DNA of 64,000 nt. Source: Salvelinus alpinus (Eukaryota; Chordata; Actinopteri; Salmoniformes; Salmonidae). This document shows, piece by piece, positions 47,934 to 61,222 of this stretch. Within the stretch, counting starts at the first letter, position 1. Every line of letters starts with the position of its first letter. Position numbers and translations under genes: made by a program. Below the pieces are notes generated by a model, which worked only from the letters and a program-made list of their open reading frames with translations, had not been told where the DNA came from and did no database searches. The stretch lies in assembly GCF_045679555.1 (NCBI RefSeq), contig NC_092099.1, forward strand, positions 10,028,076-10,092,075. The letters run 5' to 3'.

Positions 47934-50900
47934 ATGGCAGCAGCAGTGCCCAAGCTCTCCAGCGGAAGCGTTGTCAAAATACGCTACAACAGTATAGACG
48001 TGGGCACCACTCGATGGAAGGAGGGGACCTTCGAGGTTCTTGAGAAGGGTAACAAAGTCAACCTGTGCCTGAAGTTCAATGCTGGTGGTCCACTCAAAAG
48101 TTTTCAGGTAATAGTTTTCCCTATATGTGCTCATTCACCTAACAAAATGGCATGATTACATTGGACTTATTTTGTATGTTAAGACTGTCTTTTAAGGTAC
48201 AGTACCAGTCAAAAGTTTGGACACTGACATATTCAAAGTTTTTTCTTTATTTGTACTTTTTTCTACATTGTATAATAATAGTGAAGACATCAAAACTATG
48301 AAATAACACATATGGTGGCATGTAGCCTAGTGGTTAGAGCGTTGGGCCAGTAACTGAAAGGTTACTGAATTAAATCCCTAAGGTGACAAGGTAAAAAAAA
48401 TCTGTCGTCCTGCCCCTGAACAAGGCAGTTAACCCACTGTTCCCCGGTAGCCCGTCATTGAAAATAATAATTTGTTGTTAACTGAATTGCCTAGTTAAAA
48501 GGTTAAATAAAAAATAAAAAAACATATGGAATCCTGTAGTAACCAAAAAAGTGTTAAACAAATCAAAATATATTTTATATTTGAGATTCTTCAAATAGCC
48601 ACCCTTTGCCTTGAATGACAGCTCTGCACACTCTTGGCATTCTCTCAAGCAGCTTCACCTGGAATGCTTTTCCAACAGTCTTGAAGGAGTTCCCACATAT
48701 GCTGAGCACTTGTTAGCTGCTTTTCCTTCACTCTGCGGTCCAACTCATCCCAAACCGTCCCAATTGGTTTGAGGTCAGGTGATTGTGGAGGCCAGGTCAT
48801 CTGATGCAGCACTCCATCACTCCTTCTCGGTCAACTAGCCCTTACACAGCCTGGAGGTGTGTTGGGTCATTGTTCTGTTGAAAAACAAATGATAGTCCCG
48901 CTAAGTTCAAACCAGATGGGATGGCGTATCGCTGAAGAATGCTGTGGTAGCCATGCTGGTTAAGTGCCTTGAATTCTAAATAAATCACAGACGGTGTCAC
49001 CAGCAAAGCACCATCACACCTCCATGTTTCACGGTGGGAACCACACATGCCTAGATCATCCGTTCACCTACTCTGCATCTCACAAAGACACGGAGGTTGG
49101 AACAAAAAATTTCATTTGGACTCTTCAGACTAAATTAGAGATTTACACCTGTCTAATGTCCATTGCTCGTTTCTTGGCCCAAGCAAGTCAGCCCCTTCTT
49201 CTTATTGGTGTCCTTTAGTAGTGGTTTCTTTACAGCAATTTTACCATGAAGGCCTGAGTCACGCAGTCTCCTCTGAACAGTTGATGTTGAGATGTCTGTT
49301 ACTTGAACTCTGTGACGCATTTATTTGGGTGGCAATCTGAAGTGCAGTTAACTCTAATGAACTTATCCTCTGCAGCAGAGGTAACTCTGGGTCTTCCTTT
49401 CCTGTGGCGGTCTTCATGAGAGCCAGTTTCATCATAGCACTTGATGGTTTTTGCGACTGCACTTGAAGAAACTTTCAAAGTTCTTGACATTTTCCAGATT
49501 GACTACCTTCATGTCTTAAAGTAATGATGGACTGTCGTTTCACTTTGCTTGTTTGAGCTGTTCTTGCCATAATATGGACTTTGGTATTTTACCGTATAGG
49601 GCTATCTTCTGTATACCACCCCTACCTTGTCAGAACACAACTGATTGGCTCAAACGCATTAAGAAGGAAAGAAATTCCACAAATGAACTTTTAAAAAGGC
49701 ACACCTGTTAATTGAAATGCATTCCAGGTGACCACCTCATGAAGCTGGTTGAGAGAATGCCAAGGGTGTGCAAAGCTGTCATCAAGGCAAAGGGTGGCTA
49801 CTTTGAACAATCTCAAATATGCATGCTACATTTGGATCGTTTGGGGTCTCTCGGACCGATGCACTTTTATTTTTGATGCGTCTCATTGAAACTTAACATC
49901 CCTAATTGGAGCCCATGTATGGAATCGTCTTGATATAGTATATGTTCATTATATATGTCTATGCTTTCAGCTCAACCATAATGTGAAGAATGTCACGATG
50001 CAGTCCATGCACACTATGAGACGAATTGTGGTGTCTCTTAAGGATGGCAGTGTAGTCACCCTTGAGAGAATTCCCACTGCTGTGGCTGAGAAAATGAAAG
50101 AATATCTTGAGAAGTTGAAGCAGGGAAAACCAACAGGTAACAATCTATTGGAACTTGTAGATCATTAACTGTTTCTACAAATTTGCATGATTTACTACGG
50201 AACTGGTGTCCTTCTGTTTGATAAGTGTTGTTTTCTTGTAGTTCTAAAGACATCCCAGGGAAGTGCAAGCTTCAGTGTGCTCGGGAATCGATCCGTAAAG
50301 AACGAGATTAGCCCACCTGGAGAACGACAGGTAAAGAGTTGTTGTAAGAAAGTACCTGTCATTTACAACCATACTGTTCCTGGTTTTTGCTTCTCTGAAA
50401 AGATTACTCATTTAAATTTGGCTCTGTTTCAGACAACATCCAGACGACCCAGTGTGGACAACAGGGAAGAGACGATGCCCCGCAAACCCCTGAGCAGTCC
50501 CAGCAGAGTCACCTCCACACCTTCCCGCAGTGGGCTGTCTGAGAACAGGTAGGCAAGCCAACACACCGACCATCCAGGTAGATAAAGCATCACACACAGG
50601 CGCCGTCCTGACTCTGCACTCATACTTTCCCCCCTTGTTTATTTAAGTGGATTGGACTTATAAATTCACAAGGGGGAATGAACAAGTGCGGACTTCTGGG
50701 TGAGGGGTATAGAATCCCAACGCAACCTCTTCCACCACTCTTTTGTCTGACTAGCCTTTCTCCTGAGATTGCATTTCTTCATTTGACAGAGGCTAGAGTC
50801 TTCATGTGTGCATTGGTCTCATAACCACTCTTAAAGGGACATTTAAAACTGTGTACTTCATATTCATCATCTTCAGAACCATCTTTTGCCCCTTCAGGAT

Positions 50901-53900
50901 TGAGAAGAGGAAGAGACACCTCACCTCTGACAGCGACCTGACTAAGGACTACCCCAAGGAGAATGACTCATCCAGGTATGACAACGACAATGTTACTTTA
51001 CCAAGCAAAGGGTTAATTTCACCTCCCTTCCTGTCAATTTAGGCTTATGTCCATTGCGGCCTGGGGGTGTCTAGCGAGTGGGGGTGAGGGGGTAGGTGTT
51101 TTTACAGTGGCGGCCATGATTTAGCAGCACTGGTTTAGCGTAAAGGGGAAACTGCCATTACAACAGATCAAAACTTTTTGACCAAATTTGCTGTTACTGC
51201 ACTTTGCCTTTGTAGGGCAGAGTTGTGCACCAGTGAATCTAAACTGTTTCTTGTATCTCAGCAACAACAAGACCATGTCGGACCTCTCCAGGAAGTTTCT
51301 GCTGAGCTGCAAAGACAAGCTGAAACAGGCAGAGGAGAACCGCTGCTCTGGTAAGCCCTCGTCAGACTGAGATAACCTTCTCCAGACTAGAACTGTGCCG
51401 TCTCTAGTCGCCCTGTGATAACTGTCTACCTTTCCCACCAGTTTCATTGGTTCCAGCGCCACTTCAGCCCACGTCATTCTACGGCAGCCGATCGGTGACC
51501 AAAGACTACTCCACGAGTCACTCTTTCCTAGACAGGTAAGTACGTTTTTTTTTGCGCCTTTATTTAACCAGGTTGTCCCATGGATGTTAAGAAAACATAC
51601 TTACGCATCATTAAGATGCTGCCACACCTTGACTTCAACATTTGTCGTTCCCTCCACAGGCCATCCAGTACATCCCAGACCACCTCGGCTAAAAGAAGTC
51701 TCATGTTACCCAATCACTCGACCCCCTTCAAGAAAGTGCGCCCCATGCTGGACTACGGTGGCTGGAACAAGCCGAGACCATCCACTCTGGCCCAGCCCCA
51801 GCCTCCACTGCAAGGGTAAGGAGACATCCCAGTGTTATACTGATGATTCTAAAGTTAATCTCCGGAGTCAATGAGGGGCTTTTCTAGTGCTGCCCACCTA
51901 CCTGTAATGTGTGATTTACTATATCTGTTAATGCTCGTTATGAATGTGCCATACGGCTGACCCCAGCTAGTCGATTGTTTGTCAAGCATTTGCAAATACA
52001 ATTTAAGGAACACGAGACGCCGGTCTTATTCACGCCCATCTCTGTGAACTAATCCATTATGGGGGCCGAGACTAATACATTGTGTAGGCTGCGTGGATGG
52101 CAACAGTCCAAGACGAAGGGAAGTGTGGCTAAGATGCACAATGCACATCTCTCTCCAGAATGCGCGCTCTCCTGCCAATTTGTGCACATTCATTGGTTCG
52201 TAACTTCATTGTGTGAATTATTTGTGTTAATGTCTATCAATTCTCCATTACATAAATCACCAGCAGTACATTTGCTGTTAATTCCTATATTTTTTTAATC
52301 TACAATGTTTGTTTGGTTATGGTAATTTCTGTTAGTGCATTAAATATATTAGTATTCCAGTTTTTTGCTGTTCTCATAGTCGGAGGGGACACATTGTTTG
52401 CAGAGAGCACAACCTATGCTACACTTGTGAGAAACAAGTATGGGTTTATTTTATTCCATTTACGAGTTCTCTCAATTTAGTTAGTCTTTTGTTGCGCTCC
52501 TGTCAATTTTTATTAAGGACGCGCACCTGATTATGCATGGAAGTAGGCCTATAGGCTACCTGGCCTGTGCGCAAATGTAGGCCTATAAATGTGCCCATTT
52601 GGGGATCTGATAGTATTTCTGATTGGCTTAATGCACCACCACTAATGAGCTGTGGAGCTTCTCAAAGTAATGTTTTCTCAACCTCGAACAGCAAGCGAAC
52701 AGTCTGTTTTTATATCTATTGAGAATGACAATAGTTCCTCTATGTAAACTCATCAAAAAAAGAAACGTCCTCTCACTATCAATTGTGTTTATTTTCAGCA
52801 AACTTAACATGTGTAAATATTTGTATGAACATAACAAGATTCAACAACGGAGACATAAACTGAACTAGTTCCACAGACATGTGACTAACAGAAATTGAAT
52901 AATGTGTCCCTGAACAAAGGGGAGGTCAAAATCAAAAGTAACAGTCTGTGTCTGGTGTGGCCACCAGCTGCATTAAGTACTGCAGTGCATTTCCTCCTCA
53001 TGGACTGCACCAAGTTTTCCAGTTCTTGCTGTGAGATTTTACCCCACTCTTCCACCAAGGCACCTGCAAGTTCCCGGACATTTCTGGGGGGAATGGCCCT
53101 CACCCTCCGATCCAACAAATCCCAGGCGTGCTCAATGGGATTGAGATCTGGGCTCTTCGCTGGCCATGGCAGAACACTGACATTCCTGTGTTGCAGGAAA
53201 TCACGCACAGAACGAGCAGTATGGCTGGTGGCATTGTCATGCTGGATGGTCATGTCAGCATGAGCCTGCAGGACGGGGACCACATGAGGGAGGAGGATGT
53301 CTTCCCAGTAACGCACAGAGTTGAGATTGCCTGCAATGACAACAAGCTCAGTCCGATGATGCTGTGACGCACCGCCCCAGACCGTGACGGACCCTCCACC
53401 TCCAAATCGATCCCGCTCCAGAGTACAGGCCTCGATGTAGTGCTCATTCCTTCGACGATAAACGCAAAAACCGACCATCACCCCTGGTGAGACCATACCT
53501 CGGCTCGTTAGTGAAGAGCACCTTTTGCTAGTCCTGTCTGGTCCAGCGACAGTGGGTTTCTGCCCATAGGCGACGTTGTTGCCGGTGATGTCTGTTGAGG
53601 ACCTTCCTTACAACAGGCCTACAAGCCCTCAGTCCAGTCTATTGCGGACAGTCTGAGCACTGATGGAGGAGGGATTGTGCGTTCCTGATGTAACTCCGAC
53701 AGTTGTTGCCATCCTGTACCTGTTCCGTAGGTGGGCTGTTCGGATGTACCGGTCCTGTGCAGGTGTTGTTACATGTGGTCTGCCACTGCGAGGACGATCA
53801 GCTGTCCGTCCCGTCTCCCTGTAGCACTGTCTTAGGCGTCTCACAGTACGGACATGGCAATTTATTGCCCTGGCTACATCTGCAGTCCTCATGCCTCCTT

Positions 53901-56900
53901 GCAGCATGCCTAAGGCACGTTCATGCAGATGAGCAGGGGCCCTGGGCATCTTTCTTTTGGTGTTTTTCAGAGTCAGTAGAAAGGCCTCTTTAGTGTCCTA
54001 AGTTTTGACCTTAATTGTCTACCGTCTGTAAGCTGTTTGTCTTAACGACCGTTCCACAGGTGCATGTTCATTAACTGTTTATGAACAAGCATGGGAAACA
54101 GTGTTTAAACCCTTTACAATGAAGGGTTGACATTTATGACATTTCCACAATCCAGTGGAAATGTCATAAAATAGGCCTACCTGATTATTTCTTATCACTT
54201 ATGCAAATAGCTTACAGCTGTGTCTGTCCCAAGCTCACTGGCACGGGAAACTCGGAAGGCCCAGAATATCTTATGCAATTTTGCAAGTTTGCTAGCATGT
54301 GATTTATTTCTATCGGGCTATTTTCAACCTGCAGGCTGCAATGTTTTTATTTGTTTGCTTATGTAGGTGATTGTTTTTATGTAGTTGGCAGTATAAGTTA
54401 CTTTTTAGGTTTGTATAATTTTCATTTGAATACAAGTTTGATTAACCACATGACAATGATTGAGATACGAATACGTTATTATAAATTAAATTAAACTGTT
54501 CCATGAAAGAACTGGCACGCAGATTGGTAGAAATCTTAAGATATATTGGCATTCCACATGATAATGGTTGCTGACTCCTCATGTAGCCTATTACTGGCAA
54601 CTTCGGGAGAGTAACGGCAGAGTCTGCGAAAGCCAGCAGGAAAGGGAGGAGGATGGTAAGGTTCAGGTTAAGATTTTATTATTCTGCCGATCTTGTTCTC
54701 TGGCTCCCTCTTGAGTCTTGACTTACTTCATCAGAGTGCGCTTAACCCCTCTAGACTCGATTGACGCACCGGTCAGTCTAAGTAACGCAATACAAAAATC
54801 CCCATCAAAATCCGTCAGTTTAACCTAGTGAGATCTATTTTTGCATTGATCAGTCTCAATCCGCCAATGTCGCCCTTCCACATCTGCAGTGGAAGGTGGC
54901 ATAGCTAGTCAGACCACGAGACAAACATCTGTAGCGTCCTAACTAGACCACTGTGGAAAGGGTAGACTCAAACCAACACGATGGTGGTCTCCGTTTTTCT
55001 CTACGACCACGGACAAGTGTCACGGGACTTGTCTGAAGTCCATAGTGTCGATGTGCCAACTTCTGTTTGTAGCGTCCGAACCGTTCGGGCTACAAACTGA
55101 CTGGCACGAAAGGTGAGATTCTCCGTTTTGCTTTATGACCCCCACAAGTGTCACGGGACTTGTCTGAAGGTAACCAGCACCAGTATTACAATTTTTTTAT
55201 GTAAGTATGAAGGTAGTTTTGTTACCTACCCCAGAAATATGTTTAATATGTGTAAAATAATACTATTAAAAAAAATGTGATGTGTGTCTAAGTGCCTTTG
55301 GAAAGTATTCAGATTTCCATTTTTTTGTTACATTACAGCCCTAAAAGGGAGTAAATGAAAATAATTCCTCAGATCTACACACAATACCCTATAATGAAAG
55401 CAAAAGCTGTTTTTTATTTATTTTTGCAAATGTCTTAAAAATAAAAAAACGAACATTATTTACATAAATATTCAGACCCTTTGCTATGAGACTCGAAATT
55501 GAGCTTCGGTGCATCCTGTTTCCATTGATCATCCTTGAGATGTTTCTTCAAATTGATTGGAGTCCACCTGTGGTAAATTCAATTGATTGGACATGATTTG
55601 GAAAGGCACACACCTGTCTAATATAAGATCCCACAGTTGACAGTGCTTGTCAGAGCAAAAACCAAGCCATGAGGTCAAAGGAATTGTCCGTAAAGTGCTG
55701 AGACAGGATTGTGTTGAGGCACAGATCTGGGGAATGTTACCAAAAAATGTCTTCAGCATTGAAGGTCCCCAAGAACACAGTGGCCTCCATCATTCTTAAA
55801 TGGAAGAAGTTTGGTACCACCAAGACTCTTCCTAGAGCCGGCCAAACAGCAATCGGGGGAGAAGGGCCTTGGTCAGGGAGGTGACCAAGAACCCAATGGT
55901 CTCTCTGACAGAGCTCCAGAGTTCCCCTGTGGAGATGGGAGAACCTTCCAGAAGGACAACCATCTCTGCAGCACTCCACCAATCAGGCCTTTATGGTAGA
56001 GTGGCAAGACAGAAGCCACTCCTCAGTAAAAGGCACATGACAGCCTGCTTGGAGTTTGCCAAAAATCTCTGGTCTGATGAAACCAAGATTGAACTCTTTG
56101 GCCTGAATTCCAAGTGTCACATCTGGAAGAAACCTGGCACCATCCCTACGGTGAAGCATGGTGGTGGCAGCATCATTCTGTGGGGATGTTTTTCAGCGGC
56201 AGGGACTGGGAGACTAGTCAGGAGCGAGGCAAAGATGAACGGAGCACAGAGATCCTTAATGAAAACCTGCTCAGGACCTTGGACTGGAGTCAAGGTTCAC
56301 CTTCCAACATGACAACGACCCTTACCACACAGCCAAGACAACGCAGGAGTGGCTTCGGGACAAGTCTCTGAATGTCCTTCAGTAGCCCAGTCAGAGCCCG
56401 GACTTGAACCTGATCAAACATCTCTGGAGAGACCTGAAAATAGCTGTGCAGCAATGCTCTCCATCCAACCTGGCAATGCCTGAGAGGATCTGCAGAGAAG
56501 AATGGGAGAAACTACCCAAATGCAAGTGTGCCAAGCTTGTAACGTCATATCCAAAAGGAATCAAGGCTGTAATCGCTGCCAAAGGTGCTTCAAAAAGTAC
56601 TGAGTAAATGGTCTGAATACTTACGTAAATGTGATATTTCCGTTTTTTTTTTTTTACTAAATTGGCAAACATTTCTAAAAACCTGTTTTTGCTCTGTCAT
56701 TATGGGATATTGTGTCTTGATTGATGGGGGGGAAAACAGTTAAATATATTTTAAAATAAGGCTGTAACCTAATGTGGAAAAAGTCAAGGGGTCTGAATTA
56801 TTTTTGAAGGCACTGTATATCATGATCTTTCTCATCTCCCAGATATAGGACAAACACTTCAAAACCTTGTTTCTGATTTATTTTGAATGTCTTTTTTGGC

Positions 56901-58626
56901 ATTTTATGGCTGTTACTCAATGCAGTTCTCTGGGCTATAGTAGTATGTTTTTATATCAAAAATTGAAGGGAAAAAAACATCAAATTGGGATATCTAAAGG
57001 GGTCCTTGATATTCAAAATCAAATGGCTAAATGATCCATAGTATGACCATCTCAAAACAATTACATATGTCAAGCTTTGAACCCATCCCCCCCCACCCCC
57101 CAACGGCGTAGGCTCTTAAGAATTAAAGCATCAAAGCTTAATACATAAAGTTGATTTTATTAAAACACACAGGGTGTGTCTAAATGGAAAAATACACACA
57201 CAAGAATGTCAGCCAATTGATTGGTTGAAAGAAGACATTTCGGTCAACAAAGATTTTTTTGTTGTCGCTTACCACCCTAATGTGCCGAAGCAGATACTTT
57301 CAGTTGAAAACATGTCTTTTCACCAGTGGTTGTGGTACATAGATGGAGTTATACTTACAGTTTTCTCTAACCTTTTTGCTGCAGATTCTCCAACCTGGGC
57401 AACACGTGTTACATGAACGCCATCCTGCAGTCTCTCTTCAGCCTGCCGTCGTTCTCCAATGACCTGCTGAAGCAGGGAATCCCATGGAAAAAGGTCCCCG
57501 CCAACGCCCTACTCAGGTAGCCTACTGTTACTGCAGTCACCCTTTAAAAAAAAACATTTTAGCCATTTAGCAGACGCTCCTATCCAGAGCGACTTAAAGT
57601 AGTGAGTGCGCACATTTTCGTACTGGTCCCCTGTGGGAATCGAACCCACAACCCTGGCGTTGCATGCGCCATGCTCTACCAACTGAGTAGAGACAGTATG
57701 TCCACTTTAACAAGGGATGCACCCTTTTAAAAGCTGTTTTTGTTTAGGTGGCTTAGTGATTTCATGGCTATGACTCAATATTTCTTTAACTGCTCAGCTG
57801 ACTTGTGTACCTGCCCTGCACCCTCACTGACCCTCCTCTCTGTTGTGCGTGCAGACGCTTTGCCCACTTGCTGGCCAAGAAGGACATCTCGTGCCCCGAG
57901 GTAAAGAAAGACCTGCTGAGGAGAGTGAAGAGTTCCATCTCCTCCACAGCCGAGCGCTTCTCTGGCTACATGCAGAACGTAAGACCTATAATACACCACA
58001 ACCATTTCGGCTCTTTTGTAGCTCTGTATACTCACCCCCCCCCCCTCCCCCCCAGGACGCCCATGAGTTCCTGAGCCAGTGCCTGGACCAGCTTAAGGAG
58101 GACATGGAGAAGGTGAACAAGAGCTGGAAGAGCGAATCGGCGGCGTGGGACGAGGCCCCCCAGCAGGCGGCCGCGGTCAGGCCTGGGGAGGAGGCGGACA
58201 CCTCACACACCTACACCTGCCCCGTGGTGGTCAACATGGAATTTGAGGTGCAGCACACCATCACCTGCAAAGGGTGAGTGAATCATCACCTCAGACTGTG
58301 GATTTCTGGGTGGTACATCTCTTCTCTGATGTAAAATAAAATAATGGACGTGTATTAGACGTCATAGATTCAGCTTTTAAGAGTCCATTCCTTTAGCTTT
58401 TATGGTATTACCTTTACTAAGCATATGAAGTTGACATAAAGACCGACTGAATGTCATGTTATAAACAACAAATCATGAAAAAAAGGTTGTGCTATTGTGT
58501 GGTTTCAGCTGTGGAGAAGTGGTGACCAAGCGGGAGCAGTTCAACGACCTGTCCATTGACCTGCCTCGTAGGAAGAAGACCATCCCTCTCCGGTCCATCC
58601 AGGACTCTCTGGACCTCTTCTTCAGG
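47934..58626 (+). CDS. usp37: Ubiquitin carboxyl-terminal hydrolase 37 (USP37), N-terminal half (partial)
   Basis: Cysteine protease that removes ubiquitin from cell-cycle substrates, known for cyclin A. Exons: 47934-48107 (exon starts at 47900), 49971-50136, 50242-50330, 50433-50548, 50898-50975, 51262-51350, 51442-51535, 51660-51815, 57385-57516, 57855-57978, 58056-58273, 58509-58626. These give 518 codons in phase. The start ATG lies in an exon with acceptor AG at 47898-47899 and matches the expected start of a PH-like N-terminal domain ([20 protein letters not shown]). Then come a basic/serine-rich region ([22 protein letters not shown]) and the USP catalytic domain from [19 protein letters not shown], with nucleophile Cys near residue 329. 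[19 protein letters not shown] and [19 protein letters not shown] follow. The His box, UIMs and stop lie beyond the window; the next exon (expected after LDLFFR) is not found before 64000, where transposons fill the intron. Confidence 0.95.
48200..49825 (-). mobile_element. Tc1/mariner element, transposase on minus strand, interrupted by a SINE
   Basis: Begins at TA 48198 with CAGTACCAGTCAAAAGTTTG. Minus-strand relics include [20 protein letters not shown] and [13 protein letters not shown]-type sequence, with stops. The right terminal repeat is missing after about 49825, just before usp37 exon 2 (49971). Confidence 0.85.
48316..48521 (+). mobile_element. SINE inserted in Tc1, with 8-bp duplication
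   Basis: ACATATGG lies at 48308-48315 and again at 48522-48529. The SINE has the head GTAGCCTAGTGGTTAGAGCG and the tail TTGCCTAGTTAAAAGGTTAA. The paralogous Tc1 at 27690 has the site empty (ACACATATGGAATC near 27798), which confirms the insertion point. Confidence 0.9.
52747..54130 (-). mobile_element. Tc1/mariner element of a distinct family, minus strand, nearly full
   Basis: Left end begins AACTCATCAAAAAAAGAAAC next to TA at 52745. The minus strand encodes an N-terminal HTH part ([16 protein letters not shown], 53949 down to 53629) and, after breaks, a long catalytic part (53496 to 52885) with [25 protein letters not shown] and [13 protein letters not shown]. These are the second and third acidic positions of the DDE triad. 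The right terminal repeat is missing after about 54130. It sits in the usp37 intron between 51815 and 57385. Confidence 0.88.
54131..55290. other. usp37 intron 8 sequence
   Basis: No exon or defined transposon. A short direct repeat is present: AGTGTCACGGGACTTGTCTG near 55016 and again near 55147. Confidence 0.4.
55291..56815 (+). mobile_element. Full-length inactive Tc1/mariner element
   Basis: Lies between TA at 55289 and TA at 56816. Left AGTGCCTTTGGAAAGTATTC; right ATTTTTGAAGGCACTG. The plus strand has a broken transposase: [19 protein letters not shown]-type start near 55750, [14 protein letters not shown] near 56069 and [18 protein letters not shown] near 56160, with in-frame stops. 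Third-motif relic near 56405 ([19 protein letters not shown] lost). 1525 bp. Confidence 0.9.
56816..57384. other. usp37 intron 8 sequence before exon 9
   Basis: No feature recognised beyond a C-rich tract near 57088-57102. Confidence 0.4.
57545..57695 (-). mobile_element. tRNA-Ala-like SINE, minus orientation
   Basis: The minus strand begins with a tRNA-like part (GGTAGAGCATGGCGCATGCA, then GGTTGTGGGTTCGATTCCCA, a good B box) and ends with GCTCTGGATAGGAGCGTCTG. The anticodon loop would read TGC, but position 33 is A, not T, so it is a SINE, not a working tRNA gene. The 3' tail resembles that of the L2-like LINE near 35580. Confidence 0.8.
58034..58054. repeat. C-rich tract at a splice acceptor
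   Basis: Nearly pure C with one T directly precedes the AG acceptor of usp37 exon 58056-58273, in place of a mixed polypyrimidine tract. Confidence 0.8.
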
Positions 58627-58690
58627 GTGCGTGTCCACTGTCCCCAAAAACCACCAGGCTAGCTCCTGTCCAAATATACTGTATATCAAC

Positions 58691-60898
58691 TAGGGCCGGG
58701 CATTGTCAAGCAAATAACTGCCGGTCTCACGGTAATTGACCGTTAATTAACATGAACACATTTAGCATCTCCTTGCTTCCACACACAGCCTACAAGCCAC
58801 TGATGCAGATCTTTGGACATCTACATTTTAAAAAGTCTAATAAATCCATGTAATATGGCCTTCACTTTCACAATAAATCCATTATTTATTTTAGACTGGT
58901 CTAAAGAAACATGATATGAAGAAAATGTAGTCCATTTCAGAAGAACAGAATAGCATACTCTGTGTTGTCATTATCTGGCTTTGCCATATTGCTGTGGGCT
59001 ATACTCATTTAGCAGACATTTTCTTAGAATTCTGTGCCATTATTTTATCATGTTTTATAGTATGAAGAATACAATTGAACAAAGCTGAACTTTTCTCAAA
59101 ATGAGTTGAGGGAGTGCGCACATTCTATGTTGAGCGGTTAAAGAAACAGGTACTCCTATATGCTTAATTTAGAGTTATTTATGTAACTTTAGTTGATCTA
59201 CAAACGTTGGGCTCCTTGTTTATATTTTTTATACATTCTAAGGCTGCATGATGCGACTTTAATGATGATTTGAAAAAAGTCACATGAAAGGCATGAGCTC
59301 TGCTTTGTTTTTTGTGCAGGCTGTTCACACTTCATCACTCTCATTCACAATTTGACAAGCACTTGATAATGCCTCGGATTTCCCGGCGGTATCCCCTTTG
59401 TTTGGCTGTATTGCCCCCTAAAGAAATCCATGCCCTTTGCGGCCAGTGGCCGTTGTGCCCTTGGGCTGAATATAACAATTTGAATTTCCTTCTCCCTGTG
59501 TGCTCTGAAGCACCTCTCACTCACATGGGTCTCCGTCACGTGAAGACAGACACGTCGGGGATGCAACTGCACGTGTCCTTATACAATTCCGAGGTGCATA
59601 TTAAAGATATTGGAAGAACTGTCTACATTTACTTTGTCAGCCAACAAGATGAGTAGGCCTAACAAACAGCAAAAGCACTTGCCTATGCCAATCTACTATC
59701 CCTTATAGTACAAAAGTTGACCTATTATATTCTGTGCAAGAAATACATATTCCCAACATAGTCTGAGACACTTGTGGGATGCCAAATTAATACAACCACT
59801 TGCATAACAACATATTTTTTTATGCAATGAGGCTGATGCAACAGAACAGAATGTTTAGCTTAAAATGTTGATAAACTATTAGGCTATTTCTTCACATTAT
59901 AAGCGGAGCAATGCGCGCACGGCAGCAGGCTATAAGTGCGAATGTTCCATTAGCGGGAAAACACCATTATCAAAAGTGACTGCAAATGGGATTATGCATA
60001 TAATGCTTTTATTATAAAGGTACACTTGTATGGTATTATCTTCTCCAAACTTGAAACTGGCGGGCTGCTTGTGTATGCCAGTTAGGCTCTATACCCCTTG
60101 TAAAGCAGATTAATGTGCTTCATTTTAAGAAGTTATTTGGTCACTTTAGTTGTGATACTAACCTTACCAAACAAAAAGGTCTATGGGCTAGGCTACATGA
60201 GGATTGGGACTATGATTTTTTTTAAAGTCGCAAAAAAATGTATGCATTGTTTCTTGCCTTCCGCTGGGCATCATTCACAAGTGATAATATATCATTCACA
60301 AGTGATCGGCTAATTTTGTCACCTATCAGACTATTCTTGATTTAATCTTGTCTTTACATATACTAAATAAAGTGTGAAATTTGATTTAGAATGGACCATT
60401 ATCATGCACCTGTCTCAAAACAGGCAGGGGGAAAAATACATCTACTGTATGCACTTAAATAGCAAATGAAGGATGTTTTTCCCGGGGTTCATTTTTATGC
60501 CAGCCAGGTAGGCTATACTTCTGTTGTAAAGACGAGCAATGTGCTTAATATTAGGAAAGTTGAGATATAAATATAGTAGGCCTATCTTATAGAAAGCTGA
60601 TGGGATCCTCTTTTAAGTAGAGGTTATCACTCTGTTTTCTTACGCAATTGCATAGCCTATAGAAATGTTGAGCAACATGAGCTCATGGGCTCTCATGAAG
60701 TGTTTGATTAGATTTTCCATTACATTTGCATTGATGTCAGAGTGATTAGAGGGACAATAGAGTGCTGAGTACCAGGCAGTTAGCAAGTTTGGTAGGCTAT
60801 TAATGACCATCAGCGCTTGGAGACTCCTAATTACTGCGACTGCCTTCATGACTCGTGACCACCGGTGTGGCAGTAATACGGTCACCGTAACAGCCCTA
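58691..60898. mobile_element. Large non-autonomous hAT-like element
   Basis: Starts TAGGGCCGGGCATTG and ends CCGTAACAGCCCTA. Both ends have CGGT...ACCG-type inner repeats (CTCACGGTAATTGACCG and ACGGTCACCGTAAC). Flanks are ATATCAAC (58683-58690) and ATATCATC (60899-60906), 7 of 8 the same. 2208 bp with no transposase I recognise. It sits in the usp37 intron after 58626. Confidence 0.7.
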
Positions 60899-61222
60899 AT
60901 ATCATCTCACTAAAGCATGGGTGACCAACTTTTATATTAAAAACAAAACAAATTGGATGGGTGGGACATACTCAATATACTTTTAAAATGACTAAAACCA
61001 AATTTAAACTGTGAAGAAATAATGAGCTACAGTCACCGTTTCTTGACTGTGTCCAGCTCACTAATAATCACCGAAATGAAAGCTAGACAGGAGCATCAAA
61101 TTCCAAAAATGAAGGATAGAGGATCATTTTTTTAGCAAATTTTGACGCAAAGGAAATGTAACAACTTTTCAGTGTGGCTCTCCGGATCTCGTTGAAGCTA
61201 GTACTTCCGGCGCCGAAAAGAG

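Noticed and set aside
57600-57690. tRNA-Ala-like sequence as a true tRNA gene
   Set aside because: Position 33 of the loop is not T, the acceptor stem does not pair, and the flanks are SINE body.
59312-59656. 114-codon plus-strand frame in the hAT-like element
   Set aside because: No transposase or other motif visible; not supported as a gene.
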